A stretch of 64,000 nucleotides of DNA from Actinomadura hibisca NBRC 15177 (GCF_001552635.1 NZ_BCRO01000001.1:62001-126000); one strand, 5' to 3'. Positions 52,395-60,756 are shown, counted from the stretch's first letter. The notes: a model not told the origin generated them from the sequence alone. Numbers and translations: made by a program.

Positions 52395-52604
52395 GGCACC
52401 TCCGGGGCGGTGATGGCCTGGTGTTCCAGCGACCCGGCCTGGAACCGGCGAATTTGCTCGCGCAGGGCGGCGGCCGACTTCGCTCATGCGGCCGGTGCGC
52501 ATGCAGAACACCCAGGCTATGCTCCGGCATCGCGCCTCGCCTGTGACGCGATGGAGCCCACGCCCCATGAGGCAATGTCCGATTGCCCTACTTCGTCTCG
52601 GCCG

Positions 52605-52610
52605 TACCCT
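52605..52610 (+). promoter_or_regulatory. -10 element TACCCT of a leaderless promoter
   Basis: TACCCT ends six bases before the GTG of the HAD gene. It is identical to the -10 box of the trp leader. Confidence 0.5.
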
Positions 52611-52616
52611 GACCGG

Positions 52617-53261
52617 GTGATCCGGTCCGTGGTGTTCGACGTTGGTGAGACCCTCGTCAACGACACCCGCGAATGGCGGGCGTGGGCCGACTGGCTCGGC
52701 GTGCCTCCGCACACCGTGTCCGCGCTCGTGGGCGCCGTGACCGCCCAAGGGCGCGACAACGCCGACGCGCTCCGCCTCATCCGGCCGGGCATCGACATCG
52801 CCGCCGAACGTGCCGCACGCGAAGCCGCCGGCCACGGCGAGCAACTCGACGAGACCGACCTGTACCCCGACGTCCGGCCCGCTCTGGCGGCGCTGCGCGA
52901 ACGCGGCCTATGGGTGGGGATCGTCGGCAACCAGACGGTCCGCACCGCTGAACTACTGCGCGCGCTGAATCTCCCCGCCGACGCGATCGCGACCTCAGGG
53001 GAATGGGGTGCGGCCAAACCGGACCCGGAGTTCTACGCCCGGCTGACCGAGTGGGCTCCCGGTGCCCCCGGCGAGATCGTGTACGTCGGCGACCACCCTG
53101 CCAACGACATCCATCCCGCGCGAGCCGCTGGCCTGCGTACGGCGTTGATCCGTCGCGGCCCCTGGGGACACCTGGCAGCCGAGGACCCGGCGGCACGCGC
53201 GGCCGCGCACTGGTACATCAACGGCCTCGGCGAACTGCCTGCACTGCTGTCACCTCCGTGA
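52617..53261 (+). CDS. HAD family hydrolase
   Basis: The GTG start is set by the -10 spacing. The 214-residue protein has HAD motif I SVVFDVGETLVNDTREW with the first aspartate intact but the second position glycine-glutamate (DVGET rather than DxDGT), motif II VGIVGNQTVRT, motif III lysine in GEWGAAKPDPEFYARL and motif IV IVYVGDHPANDIHPARAAGL. DVGET-type HADs act as phosphatases or dehalogenase-like enzymes; the second residue alteration is seen in many actinobacterial members. Substrate unknown. Confidence 0.9.
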   Translation: MIRSVVFDVGETLVNDTREWRAWADWLGVPPHTVSALVGAVTAQGRDNADALRLIRPGIDIAAERAAREAAGHGEQLDETDLYPDVRPALAALRERGLWVGIVGNQTVRTAELLRALNLPADAIATSGEWGAAKPDPEFYARLTEWAPGAPGEIVYVGDHPANDIHPARAAGLRTALIRRGPWGHLAAEDPAARAAAHWYINGLGELPALLSPP

Positions 53262-53326
53262 CCCTGTCCTGCCGAGGGAACGGACGGATACAGCGCCGTC
53301 GGCGTGTGGTGTACGTGGCCATCGGA

Positions 53327-53872
53327 CTACGCGTCCCTGGCTTGCGCGACGGGGTGAAGCGGCAGCACCAGCGCATCGGAGTGCGGCGGCTCGACGCGGA
53401 ACTCAGCGACCTTCTGCCAGCCCCACCGCAGGTACAGGCCGTAGGCGTCCGCGTCGATCACTGCGGCGAGCGTGGCGTACTCCTCGGCCCTTCCCTTCAG
53501 CAGCGCGCTCAATAGACGCCGACCAATGCCCTGGCCTCGCCACGCCTTTGCCACCACGAACTCCACCAGCGCGAACTTCGATGCCTCCAGCACTTCGGCC
53601 GACGGCGGGGAAGCGTTGGCCCACCAGGCTCCCGGCATCATCGAGAACCCGAACGTGAACCCCAGCAGCTCCCCATCACAGCGGCCGGTGACCAGCGCGA
53701 AGCCGGACGCCATCGCCTGCTCGCGCGTGCGTTCGACGAACCGGTCCCGGCTGAACTTGGGAGCGGAGTTGTACGGCGGCTCGGCGTACACCTGCACATA
53801 CAGATCGGCGAGATCGTCCAGGACGTCGAGGGCCTGGTGCCCGTCAAGATTCTGAAAGTCGATGTTGGGCAC
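53327..53872 (-). CDS. GNAT family N-acetyltransferase
   Basis: The 181-residue protein has the acetyl-CoA pyrophosphate loop KAWRGQGIGRRLLSALL and the preceding beta strand ALVEFVVA, with DADAYGLYLRWGWQKVAEF at the end of the fold. Its N-terminal LADLYVQVYAEPPYNSAPKF is common in GNAT proteins from antibiotic and small-molecule clusters. It follows an XRE regulator gene by three bases on the same strand, so the regulator and the enzyme form an operon. Confidence 0.88.
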   Translation of the reverse strand: MPNIDFQNLDGHQALDVLDDLADLYVQVYAEPPYNSAPKFSRDRFVERTREQAMASGFALVTGRCDGELLGFTFGFSMMPGAWWANASPPSAEVLEASKFALVEFVVAKAWRGQGIGRRLLSALLKGRAEEYATLAAVIDADAYGLYLRWGWQKVAEFRVEPPHSDALVLPLHPVAQARDA

Positions 53873-53875
53873 GGC

Positions 53876-55189
53876 TCATCCCTTCTCCGGGGACCGGCTA
53901 GCCGAAGGCAGCGCCAACGCCGCACGGTAATCCTGAACCACCGGCCGGGACAGTTCGGCATCGGGAATCGCGTCCAACACCATGCGCGCGCCTCGCCGGA
54001 TCGTCGTGGTGCGCTGCTCGACCGCCAGCGACCCCACCGTGTCCCCAGCGAGGACGACGGCGGCGGTGATCTCGCCCTGCTGGATCAGCGTGACCGCTCG
54101 CAGCAGCGCGACCTGCGCACGCTGGCGCCGCATCCCCGCGGGGTAGAGCGCCAACGCGTGCTCCTGCGCAGCCTCGGCCCGCGCGGTGTTCCCGCCGTGG
54201 GAGAACGTGAACGCCGCGGTGTGGTGGAGCGCGGTCTCCGGCCAGGCCGTGGTGGACAACCGGTCCTCCGGATCAGAGCCGGGCAGCGAGGCGAACCGGT
54301 CGCCCATCGCGTTGATGGTCGCCTCGGCCTCCGCCCTTTGACCGGCCAGCGCCAGTACTTGTGCTCGCCCGGCCATGGCCTCCAGCACCGCGGCTCCGGG
54401 AGTCTTACCTGCGATGACGATGGCCTCATCAGCGAGCCGCAGCACGGTGGCGTGCGGCCTGCCGGCATACAGCGCGCTCATCGCCTCATAGCCACGGACC
54501 CAGACGCGAAGGTCACGGTCACCGGAAGCGTCGGCGGTGTGCCGAGCGGTCTTCCACCAGTTGCGAGCCTGGCGCGGCTGGCCGAGGGTGCTCACCGTCA
54601 TCGCCATCAACGCGGTGAGTTTTCCGGCCGGGACGCACAGGCGGCGGCGCTGGTGCTCGGCGCTGGTGCGCTGGAGTTCTTGTTGGAGGCCGACCAGATC
54701 GGTTGCCAAGTCAGACAGCAGTTCGCCGGGCGGGGTGGTCAAGAACGCGTGCCCGTACTCGAACGCCGTCTCCTCCCAGTCCCGCACCATGCGTCCGTCG
54801 TGGTCGTCGGGCAGCGCGGCGAGGAGCGCCTCACGGATGGGCTCCAGCGGCTCGGTGTGCATCGCCGCCTCGACACCCAGCGCCCCCAGGCAGGACAGCA
54901 GGCGGCGTCGCTGCTGGTCGACGTCAACGGCGGGAGGGGTGCGGTGTTCAGGGCCGAACAGCGCTGACGTCGAGGTTTCCAGCACGATGGCGTAGATCGC
55001 GGCCCAGTCCCGCGGGAAATGCCGGCCGTTCTCCCACCAACTGATCTGCCGCGCCAGCGAGCCGACGTTGCCGTTGTCGATCCCGGCTGCGGTGAACAGG
55101 CGGCGGGCCATCTCGCGTTTGCTCCAGTCGCGCGCCTCGCGCTCGGCTTGAAGCCGGGCAGCCCACGCGGGCTGCTGTTCGTCGGTCAT
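53876..55189 (-). CDS. XRE family regulator with TPR-like C-terminal domain
   Basis: The ATG at 55189 follows GAAGGTG. The N-terminal HTH (QAEREARDWSKREMARRLFT, then SLARQISWWENGRHFPRDW) has an insertion between helices typical of the actinobacterial helix-turn-helix proteins preceding GNAT or kinase genes. The C-terminal 300 residues contain helical repeats (ARNWWKTARHTADASGDRDL, AMAGRAQVLALAGQRAEAEA, TALHHTAAFTFSHGGNTARA) like TPR-containing regulators responding to peptides or ligands. It probably controls its own operon with the GNAT gene. Confidence 0.85.
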   Translation of the reverse strand: MTDEQQPAWAARLQAEREARDWSKREMARRLFTAAGIDNGNVGSLARQISWWENGRHFPRDWAAIYAIVLETSTSALFGPEHRTPPAVDVDQQRRRLLSCLGALGVEAAMHTEPLEPIREALLAALPDDHDGRMVRDWEETAFEYGHAFLTTPPGELLSDLATDLVGLQQELQRTSAEHQRRRLCVPAGKLTALMAMTVSTLGQPRQARNWWKTARHTADASGDRDLRVWVRGYEAMSALYAGRPHATVLRLADEAIVIAGKTPGAAVLEAMAGRAQVLALAGQRAEAEATINAMGDRFASLPGSDPEDRLSTTAWPETALHHTAAFTFSHGGNTARAEAAQEHALALYPAGMRRQRAQVALLRAVTLIQQGEITAAVVLAGDTVGSLAVEQRTTTIRRGARMVLDAIPDAELSRPVVQDYRAALALPSASRSPEKG

Positions 55190-55443
55190 GCGTGCACCTT
55201 CGCGGGACCGTGCGGATAGAGATATGGCTGCCATCAGCAGTATCAAGGTTCCTCGGGCGGTCGAACAGGAGCTTCACTGCTGGCTGTGGGCGCGGATCAG
55301 CCACTCGTTCCCGTGTGGTCCGATCCCGAGAGCCGCCGACGCAGGGCTCTCGTTTGGTCCGCGCCCACCCGAAATGTCAGGCGGCCCCGGCTAGCGCGCG
55401 AACGCTGGTGGTCCCGGGGCCTGACCGGAAGGAGTCTCCGGCT

Positions 55444-55647
55444 GTGCGAACGGTATCCGCTCCCGACCGGGCCGAGCAGCAGAAGCTACGGGAAGAGTTC
55501 CCGGGCTGGTCGATCATCATCACCGATCGGGACCGATGGTGGGCGACTCGCGGGCCGCTGCCCCGTGACCAGGCCGGCGAGGTCGCTGACCTTGAAGATG
55601 ACACCGCTGACGGGCTGCGCGCGAAGCTCCAAGCGGTGACCCGATGA
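55444..55647 (+). CDS. Small conserved actinomycete protein (67 residues), unknown function
   Basis: AAGGAG lies about ten bases before the GTG. The sequence VSAPDRAEQQKLREEFPGWS followed by IIITDRDRWWATRGPLPRD is a pattern I recall in many Actinomadura and Streptomyces genomes next to XRE regulators and short proteins. It has no membrane segment. Divergent from the XRE gene at 55189, with a 250-base intergenic region in which I see no other gene. Confidence 0.65.
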   Translation: MRTVSAPDRAEQQKLREEFPGWSIIITDRDRWWATRGPLPRDQAGEVADLEDDTADGLRAKLQAVTR

Positions 55648-55864
55648 ACTCCGCGGTCCCGGTCCAGGGCGCGCCGGGGCCGCGGGCGCTACGTCGGACG
55701 GCCGCCGGGGAGAACGTTGGCCCGTGCCTGCTCAGCGCGCCGTCCGACTCCAGCCCGCAGGGCAGGCCGACAACCGCCCTGCGACACAGGGGGATCTTGC
55801 GCGGCCGGTGCACCGACCCCGTCGGGCACCGGCCGCGTGGGACGCGCGAAGGGAGGACACCGTG

Positions 55865-56182
55865 ATGGGTGTTCATGAGCCGCCTCCGCATCACCGCGAG
55901 GTGCTCACCAGGCACTGCATCTCCAACTGCGGGTGGCTGACGCAGGGGCTCGACGACGGGCGGGTGACGTTCCTGCCTCCGGAGCTGGCGTGGCCGCCCG
56001 GGGTGCCGATGCCGGTGCTGGAGCACCGGAGGCGCGACGACGGCGGCGTGCCGTGGTGGTACTGGGCGGTGCCGGGCGAGGAGGCCGTCCCGATCTGCCC
56101 GGCCAACCGTGGAGACCTGGCGGTGCCCCGGCTGGACGAGCTGCTCACCGCACACCGGGCGTGGCAGCCCACGCCTCCCTGA
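55865..56182 (+). CDS. Small protein of unknown function (105 residues)
   Basis: AAGGGAGGA precedes the ATG (a GTG three bases earlier is also possible). The protein contains HHREVLTRHCISNCGWLTQG, with two cysteines near a histidine, and a Trp-rich middle (VPWWYWAVPGEEAVPICPAN) with a third cysteine. The C-H-C pattern could bind metal, but no family is recognised. It follows the 67-residue gene and may be in the same transcript. Confidence 0.55.
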   Translation: MGVHEPPPHHREVLTRHCISNCGWLTQGLDDGRVTFLPPELAWPPGVPMPVLEHRRRDDGGVPWWYWAVPGEEAVPICPANRGDLAVPRLDELLTAHRAWQPTPP

Positions 56183-56281
56183 CCGGAGGGTGGCGGCGCG
56201 AGATCCCCCGACGCCCGCACCGCCACCCTCCACCAGGCATCGCATGGCTGGTTGTCCGGGCGAGTACCTACAGGTCGTCAG

Positions 56282-56485
56282 TTAGGAAGTCGCACCCTGG
56301 CTCGGCTTGCGCTGGGGCTCGGCCTTGCCGCATAGCACCTCGTACGCCTGCGACAACTCCAGCAGCGACTGGCTGTGAACAGAGCCGGTGTGACCGGCGA
56401 TCTCTTCGGCGCTCTGCTTGATGGCCTTCAGGAGGGCGGTCCGGGCTTCGTTGCGGAGCTCCTGCTCCTCGTTGGGATTTGACAT
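56282..56485 (-). CDS. Small helical protein, unknown function (67 residues)
   Basis: The sequence is strongly helical and charged (NEEQELRNEARTALLKAIKQ, SLLELSQAYEVLCGKAEPQR). There is no ribosome site, but TAAGCT on the minus strand ends six bases before the ATG, matching the leaderless pattern seen elsewhere. It resembles short actinobacterial proteins annotated as hypothetical. Codon use has a low GC3 bias. Confidence 0.6.
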   Translation of the reverse strand: MSNPNEEQELRNEARTALLKAIKQSAEEIAGHTGSVHSQSLLELSQAYEVLCGKAEPQRKPSQGATS

Positions 56486-56491
56486 CCCGTT

Positions 56492-56497
56492 AGCTTA
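56492..56497 (-). promoter_or_regulatory. -10 element TAAGCT of a leaderless promoter
   Basis: On the minus strand TAAGCT is followed by AACGGG and then the ATG of the 67-residue gene. Confidence 0.45.
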
Positions 56498-56523
56498 TGG
56501 GGCGAGGCTGGCAAAAACGATCA

Positions 56524-56925
56524 CTAGCGCAGCACTGCTTGGGTCTGGGTGATCTGGGCTACGCGGCGGTCTTCGGTGTCGTAGAGGTCTGTCTGCACCA
56601 CGATCGACGTGCGGCCCACGTGCAGGGGGCGGGCCGTGCCCTGGGCATGAGCGTTCTTCACTGCGCGGAAGAAGTTGGTCTTTGACTCCAGGGTGGTCGT
56701 GACAGCTCCCTCGGGCAGATTCAGGAACGCGCAGGTTGCGCCGAGGGTGTCGGCCAGGGCCATCAGTGCGCCGCCGTGCAGCATGCCGCCTGCGGTGCAG
56801 CGGTCTGGGGACCAGGTCAGGTGACCCGTCACCTCGTTTGAAGAGGCCGTGTCGAGTTCGATGCCCAGGGTGCGGGCGAACGGCATGGCGTCCAGGATCT
56901 GGTCGGTGGTCAGGGTGAGCGTCAT
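56524..56925 (-). CDS. PaaI family thioesterase (hotdog fold)
   Basis: The ATG at 56925 follows AAGGTGAG; a GTG nine bases earlier lacks this. The 133-residue protein has the PaaI motif CTAGGMLHGGALMALADTLG with HGG and the catalytic aspartate, TLESKTNFFRAVKNAHAQG and a short final strand IVVQTDLYDTEDRRVAQITQ. It hydrolyses acyl-CoA or aryl-acyl-CoA thioesters. It is divergent from the MmyB-like regulator gene, with shared inverted repeats between them that probably control it. Confidence 0.9.
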   Translation of the reverse strand: MTLTLTTDQILDAMPFARTLGIELDTASSNEVTGHLTWSPDRCTAGGMLHGGALMALADTLGATCAFLNLPEGAVTTTLESKTNFFRAVKNAHAQGTARPLHVGRTSIVVQTDLYDTEDRRVAQITQTQAVLR

Positions 56926-56973
56926 GCGTCTCACCTTGGGGGTCGGGGGAGAAGCGGGTCCATGACGTTGCAG

Positions 56974-57008
56974 GTAATGCCGGTGGTGGGCATTACATCC
57001 TAGGTAAT
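56974..57008. promoter_or_regulatory. Triple half-site operator between thioesterase and MmyB-like regulator
   Basis: GTAATGCC (56974-56981) and GGCATTAC (56989-56996) form a perfect 8-bp inverted repeat with 7-base spacer. ATTAC also pairs with GTAAT at 57004-57008, again seven bases apart. Three alternating half-sites at regular spacing suggest cooperative binding by the adjacent regulator. Confidence 0.65.
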
Positions 57009-57031
57009 CGCGTTCGTGACCTCTGGGTCGG

Positions 57032-57037
57032 TAGCGT
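57032..57037 (+). promoter_or_regulatory. -10 element TAGCGT of a leaderless promoter
   Basis: TAGCGT lies seven bases before the GTG of the MmyB-like gene and 24 bases downstream of the operator cluster. Confidence 0.5.
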
Positions 57038-57044
57038 CACTGAC

Positions 57045-57860
57045 GTGACCGCTATGACGACCTCACTCAGCGATGTCCGGCCCATCGGCGAGCAGTTGCG
57101 GGCCTGGCGGCAGCGCCGTCGGCTCAGCCAGTTGGAGTTGGCCTCCGAGGCCGACGTCTCCACCCGCCATCTGAGTTTCGTGGAGACCGGGCGTTCAGCG
57201 CCCAGCCGGGACATGGTGTTGCGGCTCGCTGACCATCTGGAGGTCCCGCTGCGCGACCGTAATCTGCTGCTCGTGTCGGCCGGGTATGCGCCCGTCTACA
57301 CCGAGACGTCCATGGAGGAGCCGCGCATGGACGCGGTGCGCGGCGCGCTGCGCCAGGTGCTCGACGGGCACGAGCCCTACCCGGCGGTGGTGGTCGATCG
57401 GTTCTGGAATCTCATTGACGCCAATGCGGCGGCGGGGCTTTTCATGGAGGGTGCGCCTGAAAAGTTGCTGGAGCCGCCCCTGAACGTGTTGCGGCTCAGC
57501 ATGCATCCCGACGGCATGGCGCGGAACATCGTCAACCTGGGGGAGTGGCGCGCCCACATGATCGACCGGGTGCGGCGGCACGTCGCGCTCACCGCCGATG
57601 CCTCACTCACCGCCCTCTACCGGGAGCTGCGCGACTACCCGCACGCCGGGCCCGTGCCCGAGGTGTTCGCGCAGCCGACCGGCAACGAGGTGTTCGTGCC
57701 GCTGCGGATACGGCTGGACGGGCAAGAGCTGTCGTTCTTCAGCACCATCGCCACTTTCGGTACGCCAGTCGATATCACCGTGGCCGAGCTGGCGATCGAG
57801 TCGTTCTATCCGGCCGATCCCGCGACCTCGGAGTTCCTGCGCGAGCGTGCGGGCTGGTAG
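57045..57860 (+). CDS. MmyB-like XRE transcriptional regulator
   Basis: The 271-residue protein has an N-terminal XRE domain (IGEQLRAWRQRRRLSQLELA, SEADVSTRHLSFVETGRSAP) and the MmyB-like ligand-binding region (YPAVVVDRFWNLIDANAAAG, EPPLNVLRLSMHPDGMARNI, LSFFSTIATFGTPVDITVAE). MmyB proteins bind fatty-acid-like ligands and control nearby oxidoreductases or thioesterases. The divergent PaaI thioesterase with a shared operator is the likely target. The GTG start fits a leaderless mRNA. Confidence 0.9.
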   Translation: MTAMTTSLSDVRPIGEQLRAWRQRRRLSQLELASEADVSTRHLSFVETGRSAPSRDMVLRLADHLEVPLRDRNLLLVSAGYAPVYTETSMEEPRMDAVRGALRQVLDGHEPYPAVVVDRFWNLIDANAAAGLFMEGAPEKLLEPPLNVLRLSMHPDGMARNIVNLGEWRAHMIDRVRRHVALTADASLTALYRELRDYPHAGPVPEVFAQPTGNEVFVPLRIRLDGQELSFFSTIATFGTPVDITVAELAIESFYPADPATSEFLRERAGW

Positions 57861-57867
57861 TGCACAA

Positions 57868-57899
57868 AGGGCGGGCCGCCCCGGAGGACGGCCCGCCCT
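57868..57899. terminator. Bidirectional terminator hairpin
   Basis: AGGGCGGGCCG and CGGCCCGCCCT form an 11-bp perfect stem with a 10-base loop between two convergent genes. Confidence 0.85.
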
Positions 57900-57920
57900 G
57901 TGGCGAGAGGACCTGACGGT

Positions 57921-58742
57921 CTACGCGTAGGGCTTGCCCACCACGTAGCTCGTCATCGTCGCTTTGTTGGCCCCGGCCGCCGACGGCAGGCTGGCCCGCC
58001 AGTTGACGATCGGGTCCACCAGGCCGCAGCCCTTGGCCGCCGGCACCGCGAACGCGTTGTCGTTGGCCACGGCCTTCAGCATCGGCGGCTGGGTGTCGAC
58101 GCCCTCCAGCTTGGTGGGGTCGATCGCCAGGTTCAGCTTGACCGGCGTCTCCTTGCTGCCGATGTAGCAGTTGTTCCCGAGCAGCGGGTTGTGCACCTTC
58201 ACCCGCATGGTCAGGCCGACGCGCATGTTGAGCAGGTCGAGGTCGACCGCGTCCACCTCGGTCTGGGCGTCCAGGCGTAGCAGCGGCACCAGGTCGTCGC
58301 TGCCGGGGATGCCGAGTGCCCCGCCGGGCACGCGCATCTTGGGCGCGCGCACCTTCACCAGCTTGGAACGGTCCTCCCCGGTCGCCGGGTCGGTGTAGTT
58401 CAGCAGGGTCATCGTCATCGTGCCGGTGATGGGCTGCTGGATCTTGCCCATGCTGATCTCACCGGCGTTGGTGATCAGCAGCATGCAGAAGGCGGTGGCA
58501 GGGTTCACCCCGGCCGGGACCACGCCGGGGCAGTCGCGCCAGCTCACCGGCGGCAGCTCGGCGGCCTTGGCCGACAGCGTGGTGCGCACCTTGGCCTTGG
58601 CGGCGAGCTGCTGCACCGGGTTCGGCTTGGGGGCCGGCTTGCCGGGGGCGGCCGAGGCGGCCGGGACGGCGAGGGCGGCCATGCCCAGCCCGAGGGGCAG
58701 GGCCAGCGCCGCGGTGGCGGCACGGCGGATGTTGCGGTTCAA
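57921..58742 (-). CDS. Secreted protein of unknown function
   Basis: The TTG at 58742 (MNRNIRRAATAALALPLGLG) has AGGAG five bases upstream; a GTG two codons earlier would place the ribosome site too close. A clear signal peptide ends near PAASA. The mature 240 residues are Pro/Lys-rich at the start, then beta-rich with four cysteines (WRDCPGVVP, ATAFCMLLIT, NNCYIG, AKGCGLVDPI) that may form two disulfides. The wording resembles secreted actinomycete proteins annotated only as hypothetical. Role unknown. Confidence 0.75.
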   Translation of the reverse strand: MNRNIRRAATAALALPLGLGMAALAVPAASAAPGKPAPKPNPVQQLAAKAKVRTTLSAKAAELPPVSWRDCPGVVPAGVNPATAFCMLLITNAGEISMGKIQQPITGTMTMTLLNYTDPATGEDRSKLVKVRAPKMRVPGGALGIPGSDDLVPLLRLDAQTEVDAVDLDLLNMRVGLTMRVKVHNPLLGNNCYIGSKETPVKLNLAIDPTKLEGVDTQPPMLKAVANDNAFAVPAAKGCGLVDPIVNWRASLPSAAGANKATMTSYVVGKPYA

Positions 58743-58945
58743 GCGCACTCCTGATCATGCGTTGACGGGGTGGGAAGGGCGGCGTGCGCGGGATGCGGGC
58801 CGGCCCACCGTCGGGTTTTGGAACGGTGGAAAACGCCTTACTGATCTATAGGAGGCGAAGAACGTTCATGTCTTCGGAAGAAGGTGCCAGTAAATACGTG
58901 CTTGCCGGGCTGGTTCTGCCAGAGCCCGATGCGAAGAGAGAGGAA

Positions 58946-58977
58946 GGCCCCGACCTGACCGCGCGCAGGTCGGGGCC
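58946..58977 (-). terminator. Terminator hairpin downstream of globin-reductase gene
   Basis: GGCCCCGACCTG pairs with CAGGTCGGGGCC over 12 bp with an 8-base loop, directly after the leftward gene ending at 58984. Confidence 0.8.
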
Positions 58978-58983
58978 GGTCTC

Positions 58984-60201
58984 TCAGCCGCCCGACGCCG
59001 GGTGGCTCGCCCGCTCGCCCGCGGCGAGGGCGGGAACGGGGGCGGCGGAGTGCACGGGGCACGCCCCGGCCAGGTGCGGCGCGATGCCCTCGGCCTCCAG
59101 CAGGTCGTGGTGGACGCGGTCGAGCGGCACTCCCAGGCGCTGCAGCTCGCCCACCGTGCGGCGGATCATCTCGGCGGGGCCGCAGACGTGGACCTCGTGG
59201 TCCTCCCAGCCGCCGAGCCGGCCGACGGCGTCGGGCAGCGTGCCGCGCATCCCGTCGAAGTCCGAGTCCTCCGACACCACCGGGACCACCCGCAGCCACG
59301 GGTAGCTGGACTCCAGCAGCCGCAGGTCGGGCAGGTCGTACAGGTCGCGCTCGGTGCGCGCGCCCACCAGCAGGCGCACGTTGCGTCGGTGGCCCGCCAG
59401 CAGCACCTGCTCGACCAGTGCCTTCATCGGCGCGAGCCCGGTGCCGCCCGCCACCAGCAGCAGGTCGCGGTCACTGTCGGGAGCCAGCCCCGCCGAACCC
59501 AGGGCGGGCCCGAGGAGCAGGGTGTCGCCGGCGGCGGTGTGGCGGACCAGCGCGCCGCTGACCCAGCCGCCCGGCACCGCTCGCACGTGCAGCCGGAGCA
59601 GGCCGTCGGAGCGGGGCGCGTTGGCGATCGAGTAGGGCCGCCACACCCGGGGCCAGCGCGCGGTCTGCACCGTCAGGTACTGGCCGGCGGTGAACGGCAG
59701 CGGGCGGTCGGGCCGCAGCGTGAGCAGCGCGAGATCGGGCGAGCGGCGCTCGTGCGCGACGACCTCGGCCACCCACCACGGCGGCGAATGGGCGGCGTCC
59801 TGCTCGGCCGCGCCCATCATCAGGTCGGCCGCGCGCTGATAGGCGGCGGTCCAGGCCGCCTCCGCCTCGGCCGTCCATTCCGGACCGGCGAATCTGCGCA
59901 GGGTGGCGATGAGCGCCGCCCCGACGGCCGGGTAGTGCTCGGGCAGCACGCCGAACTTGCGGTGGTCGCGGCCCAGCTGGCCCAGGTACCCGGCCAGCGA
60001 CTCGGGGCTGTCCAGACTCCAGACGATCTTGGTGAGCGCGTGGAAGAGCCGGTCGCGTTGCAGGTCCATCGCGGGCGGGAACAGCGCCCGCAGGCGTGGA
60101 TTCTCGGCGAACAGCCGGCCGTAGAAATAGGCGGCCGCCTTTTCGCCCTCCGGTTCGATTCGGATGAAGCTCTCTTTGACGATTCGGGGTTCCAAGGACA
60201 T
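58984..60201 (-). CDS. Flavohemoglobin-like globin-FAD/NAD reductase fusion
   Basis: The 406-residue protein has an N-terminal globin domain (KAAAYFYGRLFAENPRLRAL, and the proximal-histidine region LGRDHRKFGVLPEHYPAVGA), then an FNR-type reductase: FAD-binding WPRVWRPYSIANAPRSDGLL (RxYS), VAGGTGLAPMKALVEQVLLA and the C-terminal nicotinamide motif EVHVCGPAEMIRRTVGEL. It is shorter than classic Hmp by a few segments but complete. It likely detoxifies nitric oxide or reacts with O2. A 555-base upstream region contains no other gene; regulation by a nitrosative-stress regulator is plausible but no clear site is seen. Confidence 0.9.
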   Translation of the reverse strand: MSLEPRIVKESFIRIEPEGEKAAAYFYGRLFAENPRLRALFPPAMDLQRDRLFHALTKIVWSLDSPESLAGYLGQLGRDHRKFGVLPEHYPAVGAALIATLRRFAGPEWTAEAEAAWTAAYQRAADLMMGAAEQDAAHSPPWWVAEVVAHERRSPDLALLTLRPDRPLPFTAGQYLTVQTARWPRVWRPYSIANAPRSDGLLRLHVRAVPGGWVSGALVRHTAAGDTLLLGPALGSAGLAPDSDRDLLLVAGGTGLAPMKALVEQVLLAGHRRNVRLLVGARTERDLYDLPDLRLLESSYPWLRVVPVVSEDSDFDGMRGTLPDAVGRLGGWEDHEVHVCGPAEMIRRTVGELQRLGVPLDRVHHDLLEAEGIAPHLAGACPVHSAAPVPALAAGERASHPASGG

Positions 60202-60756
60202 CGGCCGAACTCGCCCCCCTGACAATTGTGGGCCGGTTCCCGACGTCCCCCGGCGACTCCAGCGCCCTCGGCTGCCCGGCTCGCTGAGATTCTCGCACCG
60301 AAAGCCGCTGGTACTCAACCGTTTCGCGGTAACCCACCCGCAACTCCGCGAAGGGTAATCGACTCATGATTCTCCGTAATCGGCGGTTTCTCGTGCGGAG
60401 GAAGGATACTGATCGGTATTGGAGGTGTCCGTCCGGCGGCGGCATTGACCTTTCTTGTCTCCACCCTGATAGTGCTCAGTCAAGGCGGGGGATGATTCTC
60501 AACCCGGGGAGAAAGTTCGCCGATCGGCCGGCGCAAGTGATCGTCGCGCGGTATCGGCGCGCGGAGCGGGCCGCGGCGGGCGCGACGGCGGGGGCTGCGC
60601 GGCGGCACCGGTGCGGGCGGGACGAGACCGGCTCCGGCTTTCGCCCTGCGCAGACCGGGACCCTGCGGCAAACTGGCCGGTAACCGGCCAGCGGCGGGGC
60701 TGACCGAAAACCCGGGTCGTGCGCCCGCGACGGCGCGCGCCAGAAGGGGAGCACCC
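60202..60756. other. 555-bp intergenic region without a supported gene
   Basis: Both strands lack a frame that resembles a protein; the long rightward frame near 60366-60683 is Arg-rich and composition-driven. The left part is A+T-richer and holds the weak inverted repeat ATAC-TGATCG-GTAT at 60406-60419, a possible regulator site for the divergent globin gene. The right part ends in a perfect 19-bp palindrome before the C26 peptidase gene. Confidence 0.6.
60673..60691. promoter_or_regulatory. Perfect 19-bp palindrome upstream of C26 hydrolase gene
   Basis: CTGGCCGGT-A-ACCGGCCAG has 9-bp perfect arms and lies 66 bases before the start codon, a position suited to an operator. Confidence 0.6.

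Noticed and set aside
60366..60683. 105-codon frame upstream of the C26 hydrolase gene
   Set aside because: Arg/Ala-rich with no ribosome site or recognisable motif, and it contains the palindrome at its 3' end.
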